Positions 37,666 to 45,097 of a stretch of DNA of 58,161 nucleotides are shown here, piece after piece. The stretch comes from a virus. The translations under genes and the position numbers were made by a program. The number at the start of each line of letters is the position of its first letter. Positions within the stretch are counted from its first letter, which is position 1. Location of the stretch: positions 1 to 58,161 of IMG/VR virus record IMGVR_UViG_3300044825_001220. The stretch is one strand, 5' to 3'. A model generated the notes under the pieces. It searched no databases, was not told where the DNA came from, and was given only the letters and a program-made list of their open reading frames with translations.

Positions 37666-37874
37666 CCGACAAAGGAGCCAATCTCAATCTTTTACGCCGA
37701 GCATGGGACGCACTGGATTCGTTCAAGCAGGCATACCCAGAGAATTGGCACGAAGAAGATCAGGCGGTTTTGGATGACTTGATCAAGGCCGACAACGCAA
37801 TACAACGGGCGCAAACAGAAACTCCCACGCTGATGAGCCACGTGTGGATAGAACAACTGTGGAGGAACAAATGA
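37662..37874 (+). CDS. 70-residue early protein, unknown
   Basis: MTDKGANLNLLRRAWDALDS then AVLDDLIKADNAIQRAQTET. Helical. Both ends overlap neighbours. No family recognised. Confidence 0.5.
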   Translation: MTDKGANLNLLRRAWDALDSFKQAYPENWHEEDQAVLDDLIKADNAIQRAQTETPTLMSHVWIEQLWRNK

Positions 37875-38071
37875 TTGACCCAAACAAACTGCAATACATG
37901 ACGATGGCAGCACGACTGCGCGGATACGCGGAGGGCCTACTGGAGGGTTATCAGGGTGAGGCCCGGCATGGAACTCTGGCCAATACATTGAACAAGGCGG
38001 CAGACCTTCTGGAGGCAGTGTGGGCTGAACACACCCAGCAAGAGGATGAGAAGTTTGGAGGTACAGATTGA
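37871..38071 (+). CDS. 66-residue early protein, unknown
   Basis: MIDPNKLQYMTMAARLRGYA and NTLNKAADLLEAVWAEHTQQ, fully helical, ending with an acidic tail. GGAGG lies just upstream. Its stop overlaps the TTG start of the next gene. Confidence 0.5.
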   Translation: MIDPNKLQYMTMAARLRGYAEGLLEGYQGEARHGTLANTLNKAADLLEAVWAEHTQQEDEKFGGTD

Positions 38072-38262
38072 AGTGCGAACTGTGCGGAGCCCCAAGTGAT
38101 GTCAAACAAACCAAACACATCGACGGTGTCCCCATCAGACGCCGCATCTGCTACAACGAGCACAGCTTCAACACCAAAGAAGTTGCGATCAGCGAACCTA
38201 AACCAAAGCGAAAACTTCGCACGAAGCTGGCCATTCCAGAGAGTAGACCCAAGACTGCTTGA
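38068..38262 (+). CDS. NrdR-like zinc-ribbon small protein
   Basis: A 64-residue protein with a zinc site C3-xx-C6 ... C28-xxx-H32. The layout (CELCGAPSDVKQTKHIDGVP then RRRICYNEHSFNTKE) strongly resembles the N-terminal zinc ribbon of NrdR repressors without the ATP-cone. Small stand-alone versions are frequent in phages. The start is TTG (38068), supported by GGAGG about 6 bases upstream and the TTGA overlap with the previous stop. Its C-terminal end is basic. Confidence 0.65.
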   Translation: MKCELCGAPSDVKQTKHIDGVPIRRRICYNEHSFNTKEVAISEPKPKRKLRTKLAIPESRPKTA

Positions 38263-38319
38263 ACGGGCGCATCGGCAAGCAACCAAACCCCAACCCCATC
38301 CCTTTGAGGAAGCCCCATT

Positions 38320-38619
38320 TTGAGCACCCTAATTGACTACGCCAGCCCAATGATGCAGATTGAAAAAAGGCTGAAGGAAATGCACAATGAACTGCTGAGT
38401 CGAGACTTCGACAAAGCGCAGGAAAGCGCAGTGATGCTGATCACAGATGCGCGACTGCTATGCAACACGCTACTGCTTATGAAGGAGCAACAAAATGCCT
38501 TACGTGAACAAACCACGCCCGTACAAGAAAGAGTACCAGCAACAGATTCAGCGCGGGGAAATACCCGACAAGCTGGAACGCCAGCGGGCAAGGCGGGCGA
38601 TGGACAAGCGCGGCGTTGA
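38320..38619 (+). CDS. 99-residue helical early protein
   Basis: Residues 10-65 (MMQIEKRLKEMHNELLSRDF, then ESAVMLITDARLLCNTLLLM) are helical and follow a pattern common in small phage proteins. The last 35 residues are disordered. The start is TTG with GAGGA about 13 bases upstream. Its last 125 bases overlap the HNH-like gene in another frame, which could be its way of evolving a tail. Confidence 0.55.
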   Translation: MSTLIDYASPMMQIEKRLKEMHNELLSRDFDKAQESAVMLITDARLLCNTLLLMKEQQNALREQTTPVQERVPATDSARGNTRQAGTPAGKAGDGQARR

Positions 38620-38749
38620 TCGTAACGGGAAGGACGTAGCCCACGTCAAGGCGCTGAGCAAAGGCGGGTCGAACAAGGACGGAGTTCAATTGCAGGCTCC
38701 CTCCAAGAACCGATCCTTCAAACGAAACTCTGATGGTTCAATGAAGTAA
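38495..38749 (+). CDS. Small HNH-like phage protein
   Basis: An 84-residue basic protein. RAMDKRGVDRNGKDVAHVKA then LSKGGSNKDGVQLQAPSKNR and SFKRN fit the phage HNH-like pattern (D-H-x3-LSKGG-x-N-x2-NRSF). Ala replaces Asp in the 'DH' of many members and the second N is Gly-Val here. Nicking activity is therefore uncertain. AAGGAG precedes the ATG, which overlaps the previous gene. Confidence 0.6.
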   Translation: MPYVNKPRPYKKEYQQQIQRGEIPDKLERQRARRAMDKRGVDRNGKDVAHVKALSKGGSNKDGVQLQAPSKNRSFKRNSDGSMK

Positions 38750-40317
38750 TGCAAATCCTTGCCAATGAAACGCTGGTCATACAGACCCGTTTTCCCGCAC
38801 GTATCGTAGAGACGCTCCCAGAGAGCAAGGTCGTCAACAACTACGGGGACGGGCGGTATGAAGTGGCCGTGCGCTGGGGGCTTCAGGAGGCCATCACACT
38901 CAGCAGGCTCAACCTGAAGAACGTGCCGTCTACCATCAAACGCGACTACAAGTGGCCGCGCCCGCTGGGGTTGGAGCCGTTCGACCACCAGAAAGAAACA
39001 GCGTCGTTCCTCTCGTTGAGGCGTCGCGCTTTCTGTTTCAACGAACAAGGCACGGGGAAGACCGCCTCGGTCATCTGGGCAGCGGACTACCTGATGAAGA
39101 TGGGCGTCATCAAACGGGTGCTCATCATCTGCCCGTTGTCGATCATGCAGTCCGCGTGGCAGCAAGACCTGTTCAAGTTCGCCGTGCATCGCACAGTCGA
39201 TGTGGCGTATGGCACCGCAGACAAGCGCAACAAGATCGCTAACGGGGCGGCTGAGTTCATAGTCATCAACTATGACGGCGTGCCCGCGATTGCAGACTCA
39301 ATACTCAATAACAACCTGTTCGATCTGGTGGTGATCGACGAGGCCAACGCCTACAAGAACGCACAGACCAAACGCTGGAAGTTGATGCGCAAGCTGGTGC
39401 GGGACGATACGTGGCTGTGGATGCTTACCGGCACGCCCGCCGCTCAGTCTCCGCTCGATGCGTACGGGTTAGGACGACTGTGCGTACCGGCGCGGGCACC
39501 GCGTTTCCTGGGGGACTATCGTGAGTCTGTGATGCAGCAGGTTTCCGCGTTCCGCTGGGAGCCGAGGCCAGAGGCAGAGAAGATCGTGTTCGAGATGTTG
39601 CAGCCCGCGATCCGATACACGAAGGCAGAGTGCCTGGACCTGCCCGACGTGACTCACGTAACCCGGATGGCACCCATGTCAACCGAGCAGCGAAAGTACT
39701 ACAAAGAGTTGAAGGACCAACTCCTGCTGGAGAGCAACGGGGAGGAGGTCAGCGCGGTCAACGCAGCAGCCAAGATGAACAAGCTGTTGCAGATTTCTGG
39801 TGGCGCGGTCTACACAGACACCGGGGCAGTCATTCACTTCGATGTGACAGACCGGATGCGGATCGTGGAGGAGGTCATCGACGAAGCGAGTCACAAAGTC
39901 CTCGTGTTCGTACCATTCAGGCATACGATTGATATGCTGTCGGATCACCTGACCCGCGCTGGCATCGTCAACGATGTGATCCATGGCGATGTCCCGGCCC
40001 GCAAACGCACCGAGTTGTTCAAGCAGTTTCAGGAGCAGCCCAATCCACGGGTGCTGGTGATTCAGCCGTCAGCCGCTGCACACGGGGTAACCCTGACCGC
40101 TGCCAACGTTGTAATCTGGTACGCTCCTGTTACGTCCACCGAGACGTACCTTCAGGCCAACGCCCGGATAAACCGGCCCGGCCAACGCAACCCGATGACT
40201 GTTGTCCACATTCAAGGCAGCCCCGTTGAGAACCGGCTGTACTCGATGTTGCAGGGCAACATCAACACACACGAGAAGCTCGTCGATCTCTACAAAAAAG
40301 TTGTGGCCGAGGCTTGA
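38749..40317 (+). CDS. SNF2-like SF2 helicase
   Basis: A 522-residue helicase. Q81 in FDHQ precedes motif I NEQGTGKT (residues 98-105). Motif II is VIDEAN (195-200), motif III includes LTGTPAAQSP, and motif VI is QANARINRPGQ with its two arginines. The overall arrangement is that of phage SNF2/DEAD-like ATPases acting in replication or recombination. The DEAH box of most relatives reads DEAN here. The start shares a base with the HNH gene's stop. The last bases contain promoter P3. Confidence 0.88.
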   Translation: MQILANETLVIQTRFPARIVETLPESKVVNNYGDGRYEVAVRWGLQEAITLSRLNLKNVPSTIKRDYKWPRPLGLEPFDHQKETASFLSLRRRAFCFNEQGTGKTASVIWAADYLMKMGVIKRVLIICPLSIMQSAWQQDLFKFAVHRTVDVAYGTADKRNKIANGAAEFIVINYDGVPAIADSILNNNLFDLVVIDEANAYKNAQTKRWKLMRKLVRDDTWLWMLTGTPAAQSPLDAYGLGRLCVPARAPRFLGDYRESVMQQVSAFRWEPRPEAEKIVFEMLQPAIRYTKAECLDLPDVTHVTRMAPMSTEQRKYYKELKDQLLLESNGEEVSAVNAAAKMNKLLQISGGAVYTDTGAVIHFDVTDRMRIVEEVIDEASHKVLVFVPFRHTIDMLSDHLTRAGIVNDVIHGDVPARKRTELFKQFQEQPNPRVLVIQPSAAAHGVTLTAANVVIWYAPVTSTETYLQANARINRPGQRNPMTVVHIQGSPVENRLYSMLQGNINTHEKLVDLYKKVVAEA

Positions 40318-40341
40318 CAAAGTCTAGATTGCCGCTACAAT
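40314..40341 (+). promoter_or_regulatory. Strong sigma70 promoter P3
   Basis: TTGACA (40314-40319), 16-base spacer starting AAGTCTAG, TACAAT (40336-40341). It begins inside the helicase stop codon and is 27 bases before the ATG at 40369. Its spacer start matches P1 and P2. Confidence 0.85.
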
Positions 40342-40368
40342 ACAAGTCCCTTCAACCAAGGAGCAACT

Positions 40369-40767
40369 ATGACAGACATGGACGAGATGTCCCAGCAGTA
40401 CCTTCGACTTCGTCAGAAGCGTGAACTGCTCAAGGAACGATATACCACAGAAGACGGCGCACTTGAGAAAGAGATGGCCGTGATCGAAGAGCAATTGCTC
40501 AACACCCTCAATGAATCGAACAGCAACAGCATGAGCACCAACTCTGCCGTGATCATGCGTTCGGTGCGTAAGCGGTACATGCCCACGAACTGGGACGCTG
40601 TGTACAAGCTGATCGAAAAGCACAAGGCGTTTGCCCTGCTTGAGAAGCGCATCCACAACGGCAACATGAAAGATTTTCTCGAAGAGCATCCCGACGAGTA
40701 CCCTGCCGGGCTCAATGTTGACAGTCGCTACGCGGTGACGGTACGCCGCAAAAACCAAGGAGAATGA
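40369..40767 (+). CDS. Conserved phage protein next to ssDNA-binding gene
   Basis: A 132-residue helical protein (YLRLRQKRELLKERYTTEDG, MAVIEEQLLNTLNESNSNSM, VYKLIEKHKAFALLEKRIHN) ending VTVRRKNQGE. This architecture is widespread upstream of the putative ssDNA-binding gene in phages with this replication module, with no proven role. It is the first gene after promoter P3, and AAGGAG precedes the ATG. Confidence 0.65.
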   Translation: MTDMDEMSQQYLRLRQKRELLKERYTTEDGALEKEMAVIEEQLLNTLNESNSNSMSTNSAVIMRSVRKRYMPTNWDAVYKLIEKHKAFALLEKRIHNGNMKDFLEEHPDEYPAGLNVDSRYAVTVRRKNQGE

Positions 40768-40768
40768 G

Positions 40769-41668
40769 ATGACCAACCAAGTACAGACCTTCAAAGAAAA
40801 ACTGCCCGCGCATTTGCAGCGCGTTCAACTGGACGACTTCACCAAGGCGTTCACATCCTCTGGCGGTTCCGTCAAACGCATCTCGCTTCGTGGGCGCGTG
40901 TTCCGTATGGTCGATGGCGGCAAAGAGATCGCCAAGAACAAAGAACTGCACCTCGATGTGATTGTTGTGAATGGCTCCACGACTGTGCAGAAGACGTATC
41001 ACGCCAAGTCCTACGACCCGGACGAGACTTCGACTCCCGACTGCTGGTCCAGCAATGGTGAGCGGCCCGACCCCGAGGTAGAGGACCCGCAGTCTTCCAA
41101 CTGCAAGGAATGCCCGAAAGCCATCAAAGGCTCGGCGGGCGGCACCAAGACTTCGTGCCGGTTTTCCCAGCGTATCGCTGTCGTGCTGGCCAACAACCCC
41201 GGCGGCGACGTGTTCCAACTGGTGATCCCGTCGAAGTCTTTGTTCGGCGCGGGCGACATGGAGCACATGCCCTTCCTTCAGTACGCTCGCTATGTCGGCA
41301 ACTCGGGCTTCAACCTCAACATGCTGACCACACGTCTGATGTTCGACACGGACAGCGATGTGCCCAAGCTGTTCTTCAGCAACGTCGAGTTCCTCGATGT
41401 GGACACGCACAATCTGGTCATCGAACAGGGTCAGACCGCTGCGGCAGTCAACGCTGGCAAGCTCTCGTTTAAGAAGAAGGGTGAGACCGCTGCAAGCACT
41501 GAGATGCCCAAGCTCGTGGCACCGGCTGGGTCGGCTGCGGCCAAGGTCAAAGCAGAAGAAGCAGCAGCCAAGCCCGCTGCCAAGCCTAAGGCTGCGGAAC
41601 CCGCGCCCGCACCAGCCAAGGACACGGGGCTGAGCACCCTTGTCGATGAATGGGGTGACGACCAATGA
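40769..41668 (+). CDS. Putative single-stranded DNA-binding protein
   Basis: A 299-residue protein. Residues 35-170 form a probable OB-like core with a zinc motif (C92, C112 and C115 in CKECPKAIKGS, C129). The C-terminal 70 residues are Ala/Lys/Pro-rich, ending STLVDEWGDDQ. A short acidic, aromatic tail is a hallmark of SSBs, which use it to contact partners. Position next to primase and helicase supports this. The family is often left unnamed, so the call is tentative. AAGGAG precedes the ATG. Confidence 0.6.
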   Translation: MTNQVQTFKEKLPAHLQRVQLDDFTKAFTSSGGSVKRISLRGRVFRMVDGGKEIAKNKELHLDVIVVNGSTTVQKTYHAKSYDPDETSTPDCWSSNGERPDPEVEDPQSSNCKECPKAIKGSAGGTKTSCRFSQRIAVVLANNPGGDVFQLVIPSKSLFGAGDMEHMPFLQYARYVGNSGFNLNMLTTRLMFDTDSDVPKLFFSNVEFLDVDTHNLVIEQGQTAAAVNAGKLSFKKKGETAASTEMPKLVAPAGSAAAKVKAEEAAAKPAAKPKAAEPAPAPAKDTGLSTLVDEWGDDQ

Positions 41669-41886
41669 TTGGCTATACGCTGTATATGCAGCAGGTCAAC
41701 AAGTCCGCCGATACCAAGAGGCTCGGTGTGAAGTTGGGACGCCACTGCATCAAGAACAGTTTGTCCGTGGCTGCGCTGGCCAAGGAGTTCGGTGTGAGCC
41801 GTCAGACCATCTACAACTGGTTTTCCGGTAAGACTGAACCCACAAAGCAGCACACTCCACGGATCAAAGAAATTCTTGGTTTGTAA
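41665..41886 (+). CDS. Small Cro/Xre-type HTH regulator
   Basis: A 73-residue protein. KNSLSVAALAKEFGVSRQTI followed by YNWFSGKTEPTKQHTPRIKE is a clear helix-turn-helix of the lambda Cro/Xre type. It starts MIGYTLYMQQVNKS. ATGA coupling with the upstream gene. It could repress an early promoter such as P1 (palindrome at 24559), although this is conjecture. Confidence 0.75.
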   Translation: MIGYTLYMQQVNKSADTKRLGVKLGRHCIKNSLSVAALAKEFGVSRQTIYNWFSGKTEPTKQHTPRIKEILGL

Positions 41887-41892
41887 AAGTTT

Positions 41893-41947
41893 GGGGGTGG
41901 CTAGTTCGACGGAACGAACGGGGCGTCCGTCAGCCCCTGCCACCCTC
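41893..41947 (+). ncRNA. Three-way-junction RNA with kissing loops (candidate)
   Basis: A 55-base intergenic stretch folds by eye into an outer 9-bp stem (41893-41901 with 41939-41947, one G-T). It encloses two 5-bp hairpins: GTTCG/CGAAC (41904-41908 with 41915-41919) and GGGGC/GCCCC (41920-41924 with 41933-41937). The loops contain ACGGA (41909-41913) and TCCGT (41926-41930), which are perfectly complementary, so a kissing interaction is possible. It is not followed by a T run and is not a terminator. It lies 28 bases before the primase-helicase ATG, suggesting a cis-regulatory RNA or stable small RNA. Confidence 0.6.
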
Positions 41948-41975
41948 CATTTATTTGACGTGCAGATAGGCAATC

Positions 41976-44825
41976 ATGGCGGACATTGATTTGCTACAGA
42001 AGGTCGTACCACAAGTTGACGGGTGGTACTGCGTTCTTGGATTGTTTCAAGGCGAGATTCGCTCCCAGAAATTCTTCAAGACGCTCGATGAGGTGCGTGA
42101 ACGAGCCGATGAGTTGGTGGCGTTCAAACAAGACGCGTTTTTTGCGCTCGGTAAATTTGAGACGAACGAGAACAGGACGGCACGCAACTGCAAGATGTTG
42201 CAGTCGTTCTTTCTCGACATCGACTGCGGGCCGACCAAGGCCGCTCCTGATAAGAACGGGCGGGTCAAGGGCTACATTGATCAGCAGGCGGGCATGGCTG
42301 CGCTCAAGCAACTATGCGCTGCGCTCAAGCTACCCAAGCCAACCATCGTCAACTCCGGGCGTGGCTGGCATGTCTACTGGCCGCTGACCGAGCCGGTGGA
42401 GCGGGAGACGTGGCTCGATGCCGCGCACACGTTCAAGAGCCGGTGTCTGGAGAATGGCTTTCACATCGACCCCGATGTGCCAGCCGATGCTGCCCGTGTG
42501 CTTCGCGTACCCGGCACCAAGAACTTCAAGGACGACCCGGCGCATGACGTTGTGGTGATGCACGAAGCTACGGCCATCAGCTTCGATGCCTTCGTGGCCA
42601 AGATTGGTCCGCTGGTTCCACGCAAACCCACATTCCAACCCAAGCCGCTGGACGACTTCACGCGGGCCTTGATGGGGAACAAACAATCTCGGTTTAGGAC
42701 CATCTTGGAGAAGACGGCCAACGGCACGGGCTGTGAGCAACTGCGGTACATCATCCTAAATCAAGACAAGGCCGAGGAGCCGATGTGGCGGGCAGGGCTG
42801 TCCATCGCTCAGCACTGTGTGGACCGGGACAAAGCCATCCACATCATCTCCAACAAGCACCCGGACTACACCCCCGCTGCCACGGAAAAGAAAGCCAGCC
42901 AGATCAAAGGCCCCTACACCTGCGAAACCTTCGACAACTTCTCGCCCGGCGTGTGCGACACCTGCCCCCATCACGGCAAGATCAAATCGCCAATCGTGCT
43001 TGGAAACGAAGTAGCTAGATCAGAGCCCGGAGAGGTAATTGAAGAGGCTAATTTTGCGGAGGCTCAACCCGAGTTTGTAGTACCAAAGCTCCCATATAAG
43101 TACTTTAGGGGCAAGAACGGTGGTATCTACAAGACCGTCGCACAAGGGGAGAAAGACGACGAGGGCAATGAGATCGAGGGGGAGTCATCCGTACTGCTGA
43201 TTTACGAGTACGACCTGTTCATCATCAAGCGTTTGTACGACCCGTCCTACGGCGAGACCGTCTTGATTCGTTTGTCGCTACCCAAGGACAAGGTCAAGGA
43301 GTTCTCCCTCACGCTCGTGGACGCCTTGAGCAAAGACGAACTGCGCAAGGCGCTTTCGTTCCGTGGAGTTATTGCGCTGCCCGCGCAAATGAATTTGATC
43401 CTGACGTACTTGGTGGCTTGCGCCAAGGAACTTCAGGTTACACAGGAGTTGGAAATGATGCGTTTGCAGTTTGGCTGGGCCGATGCAGACAGCCGCTTTA
43501 TCTTGGGGGACCGGGAAATTGGCCCTGCCTTCGTGCGGTACAGCCCGCCATCCAAGGCCACCCGCGAAGTTGCCGCTGCGCTGCGCCCCATGGGCACCCT
43601 CGATGAGTGGAAACGAATCGTCAATGTGTACAACATGCCGGGGTTTGAGCCCCACGCTTTTGCCGTTTTCTCCGCGTTCGGGGCCCCGCTGCTGAAGTTC
43701 CTGGGGGTTAAGGGTGGCATCATCAACCTGATCAACAACCGTTCTGGCACCGGTAAGTCCACGATTTTGCAAGTCATGAACAGCGTCTGGGGGCACCCGG
43801 ATGAGTTGATGCTTCAGTGGCGTGACACGCTTAACGTCAAGCTGCACCGCATGGCGGTCATGAACAACCTGCCGCTGGGTGTGGATGAGATCACCAAGAT
43901 GAGCGGGGACGACTTCTCTGATCTGGCCTACAGCGTGACACAGGGGGCTCCACGCCGCCGCATGAAAGCATCCGCCAACGAGGAGCGGGAAGCGCAGGGC
44001 TACTGGGCCACCACGATGGTGTGTACATCCAACTCGTCCATGACGGACAAGCTGGAGGCGCTCAAGGCCACGTCCGAGGGCGAGCTTATGCGGCTGATGC
44101 AGTACAAGATTGAGCCGACCGGCAACCTTGAGCGGGATGAGGCCAAGCGGATTTTCAGCCGGTTGCACAGCAACTATGGGGTGGCCGCGCAGCCGTACGC
44201 TCAGTTCCTCGTGCAGAACCTTGAAGAAGTGATCGAGCAGATGATGAAGGTGCAGCACCGCTTTGACGCGGCGGCGGGCATCGAGAGCCGTGAGCGGTTC
44301 TGGTCAGCCATGGTGGCCTCCAACATCTTCGGCGGTATGGTGGCCAAGAAGCTGGGTATCCACGACATCGACTGCAAGCGCGTGTTCGACTGGGTGGTGG
44401 AAGAAGTGAAGGTGATGCAGAGTTCTATCAAACTCTCGTTTGAAGACTACGCCACCATCCTCGGTGAGTTCTTGCTGCACCACAACACGAACATTCTAGT
44501 GGTGAACAAGCGCAGCACGTCCAAGAACAATGTGGCGGCTGCACCCATTCTCACGCCCAGAGGATCACTGCTGATCCGGTACGAACCTGATACTAAACGC
44601 CTATTTATCATCAGGCAAGTACTGAAAGAGTATTGCGTTTCCAAGCAGGTGACGTTCATTGAGATGCTGGCCGCGCTCAACAAAACTGGTGCGTTCATCG
44701 GGGAGGCCCGGACCCGGTTGGACGTGGGCACGGAAATCAACGCGCCTCCGGTGGTTGCCCTTGAGTTTGACGCGGACCTACTAGGGATTTCCCCTACGAT
44801 CTCAACTCAGGGCGATGAGAGTTGA
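41976..44825 (+). CDS. Primase-helicase (AEP primase + DUF927-type ATPase)
   Basis: A 949-residue fusion. The N-terminal archaeo-eukaryotic primase part has D81-x-D83 (FFLDIDCG), S127..H132 (SGRGWHVYW) and RVLRVPGTKNFK. A Cys-rich segment follows (CDTCPHH, about 328-335). The C-terminal helicase-like part has Walker A RSGTGKS (589-595) and Walker B with D637-E638 (GVDEITK), as in DUF927/SF3-type ATPases. It should unwind DNA and make primers for the family A polymerase. An intergenic RNA candidate precedes it. Confidence 0.88.
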   Translation: MADIDLLQKVVPQVDGWYCVLGLFQGEIRSQKFFKTLDEVRERADELVAFKQDAFFALGKFETNENRTARNCKMLQSFFLDIDCGPTKAAPDKNGRVKGYIDQQAGMAALKQLCAALKLPKPTIVNSGRGWHVYWPLTEPVERETWLDAAHTFKSRCLENGFHIDPDVPADAARVLRVPGTKNFKDDPAHDVVVMHEATAISFDAFVAKIGPLVPRKPTFQPKPLDDFTRALMGNKQSRFRTILEKTANGTGCEQLRYIILNQDKAEEPMWRAGLSIAQHCVDRDKAIHIISNKHPDYTPAATEKKASQIKGPYTCETFDNFSPGVCDTCPHHGKIKSPIVLGNEVARSEPGEVIEEANFAEAQPEFVVPKLPYKYFRGKNGGIYKTVAQGEKDDEGNEIEGESSVLLIYEYDLFIIKRLYDPSYGETVLIRLSLPKDKVKEFSLTLVDALSKDELRKALSFRGVIALPAQMNLILTYLVACAKELQVTQELEMMRLQFGWADADSRFILGDREIGPAFVRYSPPSKATREVAAALRPMGTLDEWKRIVNVYNMPGFEPHAFAVFSAFGAPLLKFLGVKGGIINLINNRSGTGKSTILQVMNSVWGHPDELMLQWRDTLNVKLHRMAVMNNLPLGVDEITKMSGDDFSDLAYSVTQGAPRRRMKASANEEREAQGYWATTMVCTSNSSMTDKLEALKATSEGELMRLMQYKIEPTGNLERDEAKRIFSRLHSNYGVAAQPYAQFLVQNLEEVIEQMMKVQHRFDAAAGIESRERFWSAMVASNIFGGMVAKKLGIHDIDCKRVFDWVVEEVKVMQSSIKLSFEDYATILGEFLLHHNTNILVVNKRSTSKNNVAAAPILTPRGSLLIRYEPDTKRLFIIRQVLKEYCVSKQVTFIEMLAALNKTGAFIGEARTRLDVGTEINAPPVVALEFDADLLGISPTISTQGDES

Positions 44826-45033
44826 TGGGGTAGAGTACGTCATCGACTGGGAGAACTTCACGGTAGGGAGTTCTTTTTTCTTGCCGTGCCTGCGGGACGA
44901 AGAAGGGCGGCAACGCATCGAGCAGAAGATGAACCGACTGGGGTTCAAGGTGCTCATCAAGGTCGTCATCGAAGACGGTATCCGAGGCTTGCGGGTCTGG
45001 AGAGTGCCCAAGTACAATGAACCCGTTGGCTAA
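44815..45033 (+). CDS. 72-residue protein after primase-helicase
   Basis: MRVDGVEYVIDWENFTVGSS then KVLIKVVIEDGIRGLRVWRV. A small alpha/beta protein, a frequent companion of the primase-helicase gene in this phage lineage. Overlaps its end by 11 bases. Role unknown. It is the last gene of the rightward block. Confidence 0.6.
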   Translation: MRVDGVEYVIDWENFTVGSSFFLPCLRDEEGRQRIEQKMNRLGFKVLIKVVIEDGIRGLRVWRVPKYNEPVG

Positions 45034-45069
45034 TGCAGTTGCCAACTTCTCCTTGGTTGGAAGAATTTC

Positions 45070-45097
45070 GCCCCGCCGTAACTGGCGGGGCTTTTTT
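45070..45097 (+). terminator. Rho-independent terminator between convergent operons
   Basis: GCCCCGCC-gtaact-GGCGGGGC followed by six T, 37 bases after the stop of the last rightward gene. The stop codon of the leftward giant gene (45096-45098) overlaps its T run. Confidence 0.9.

Noticed and set aside
41893-41947. Interpretation of the three-way-junction RNA as a tRNA, purine riboswitch or hammerhead
   Set aside because: Arm lengths, junction bases and conserved core residues of these classes are not present.
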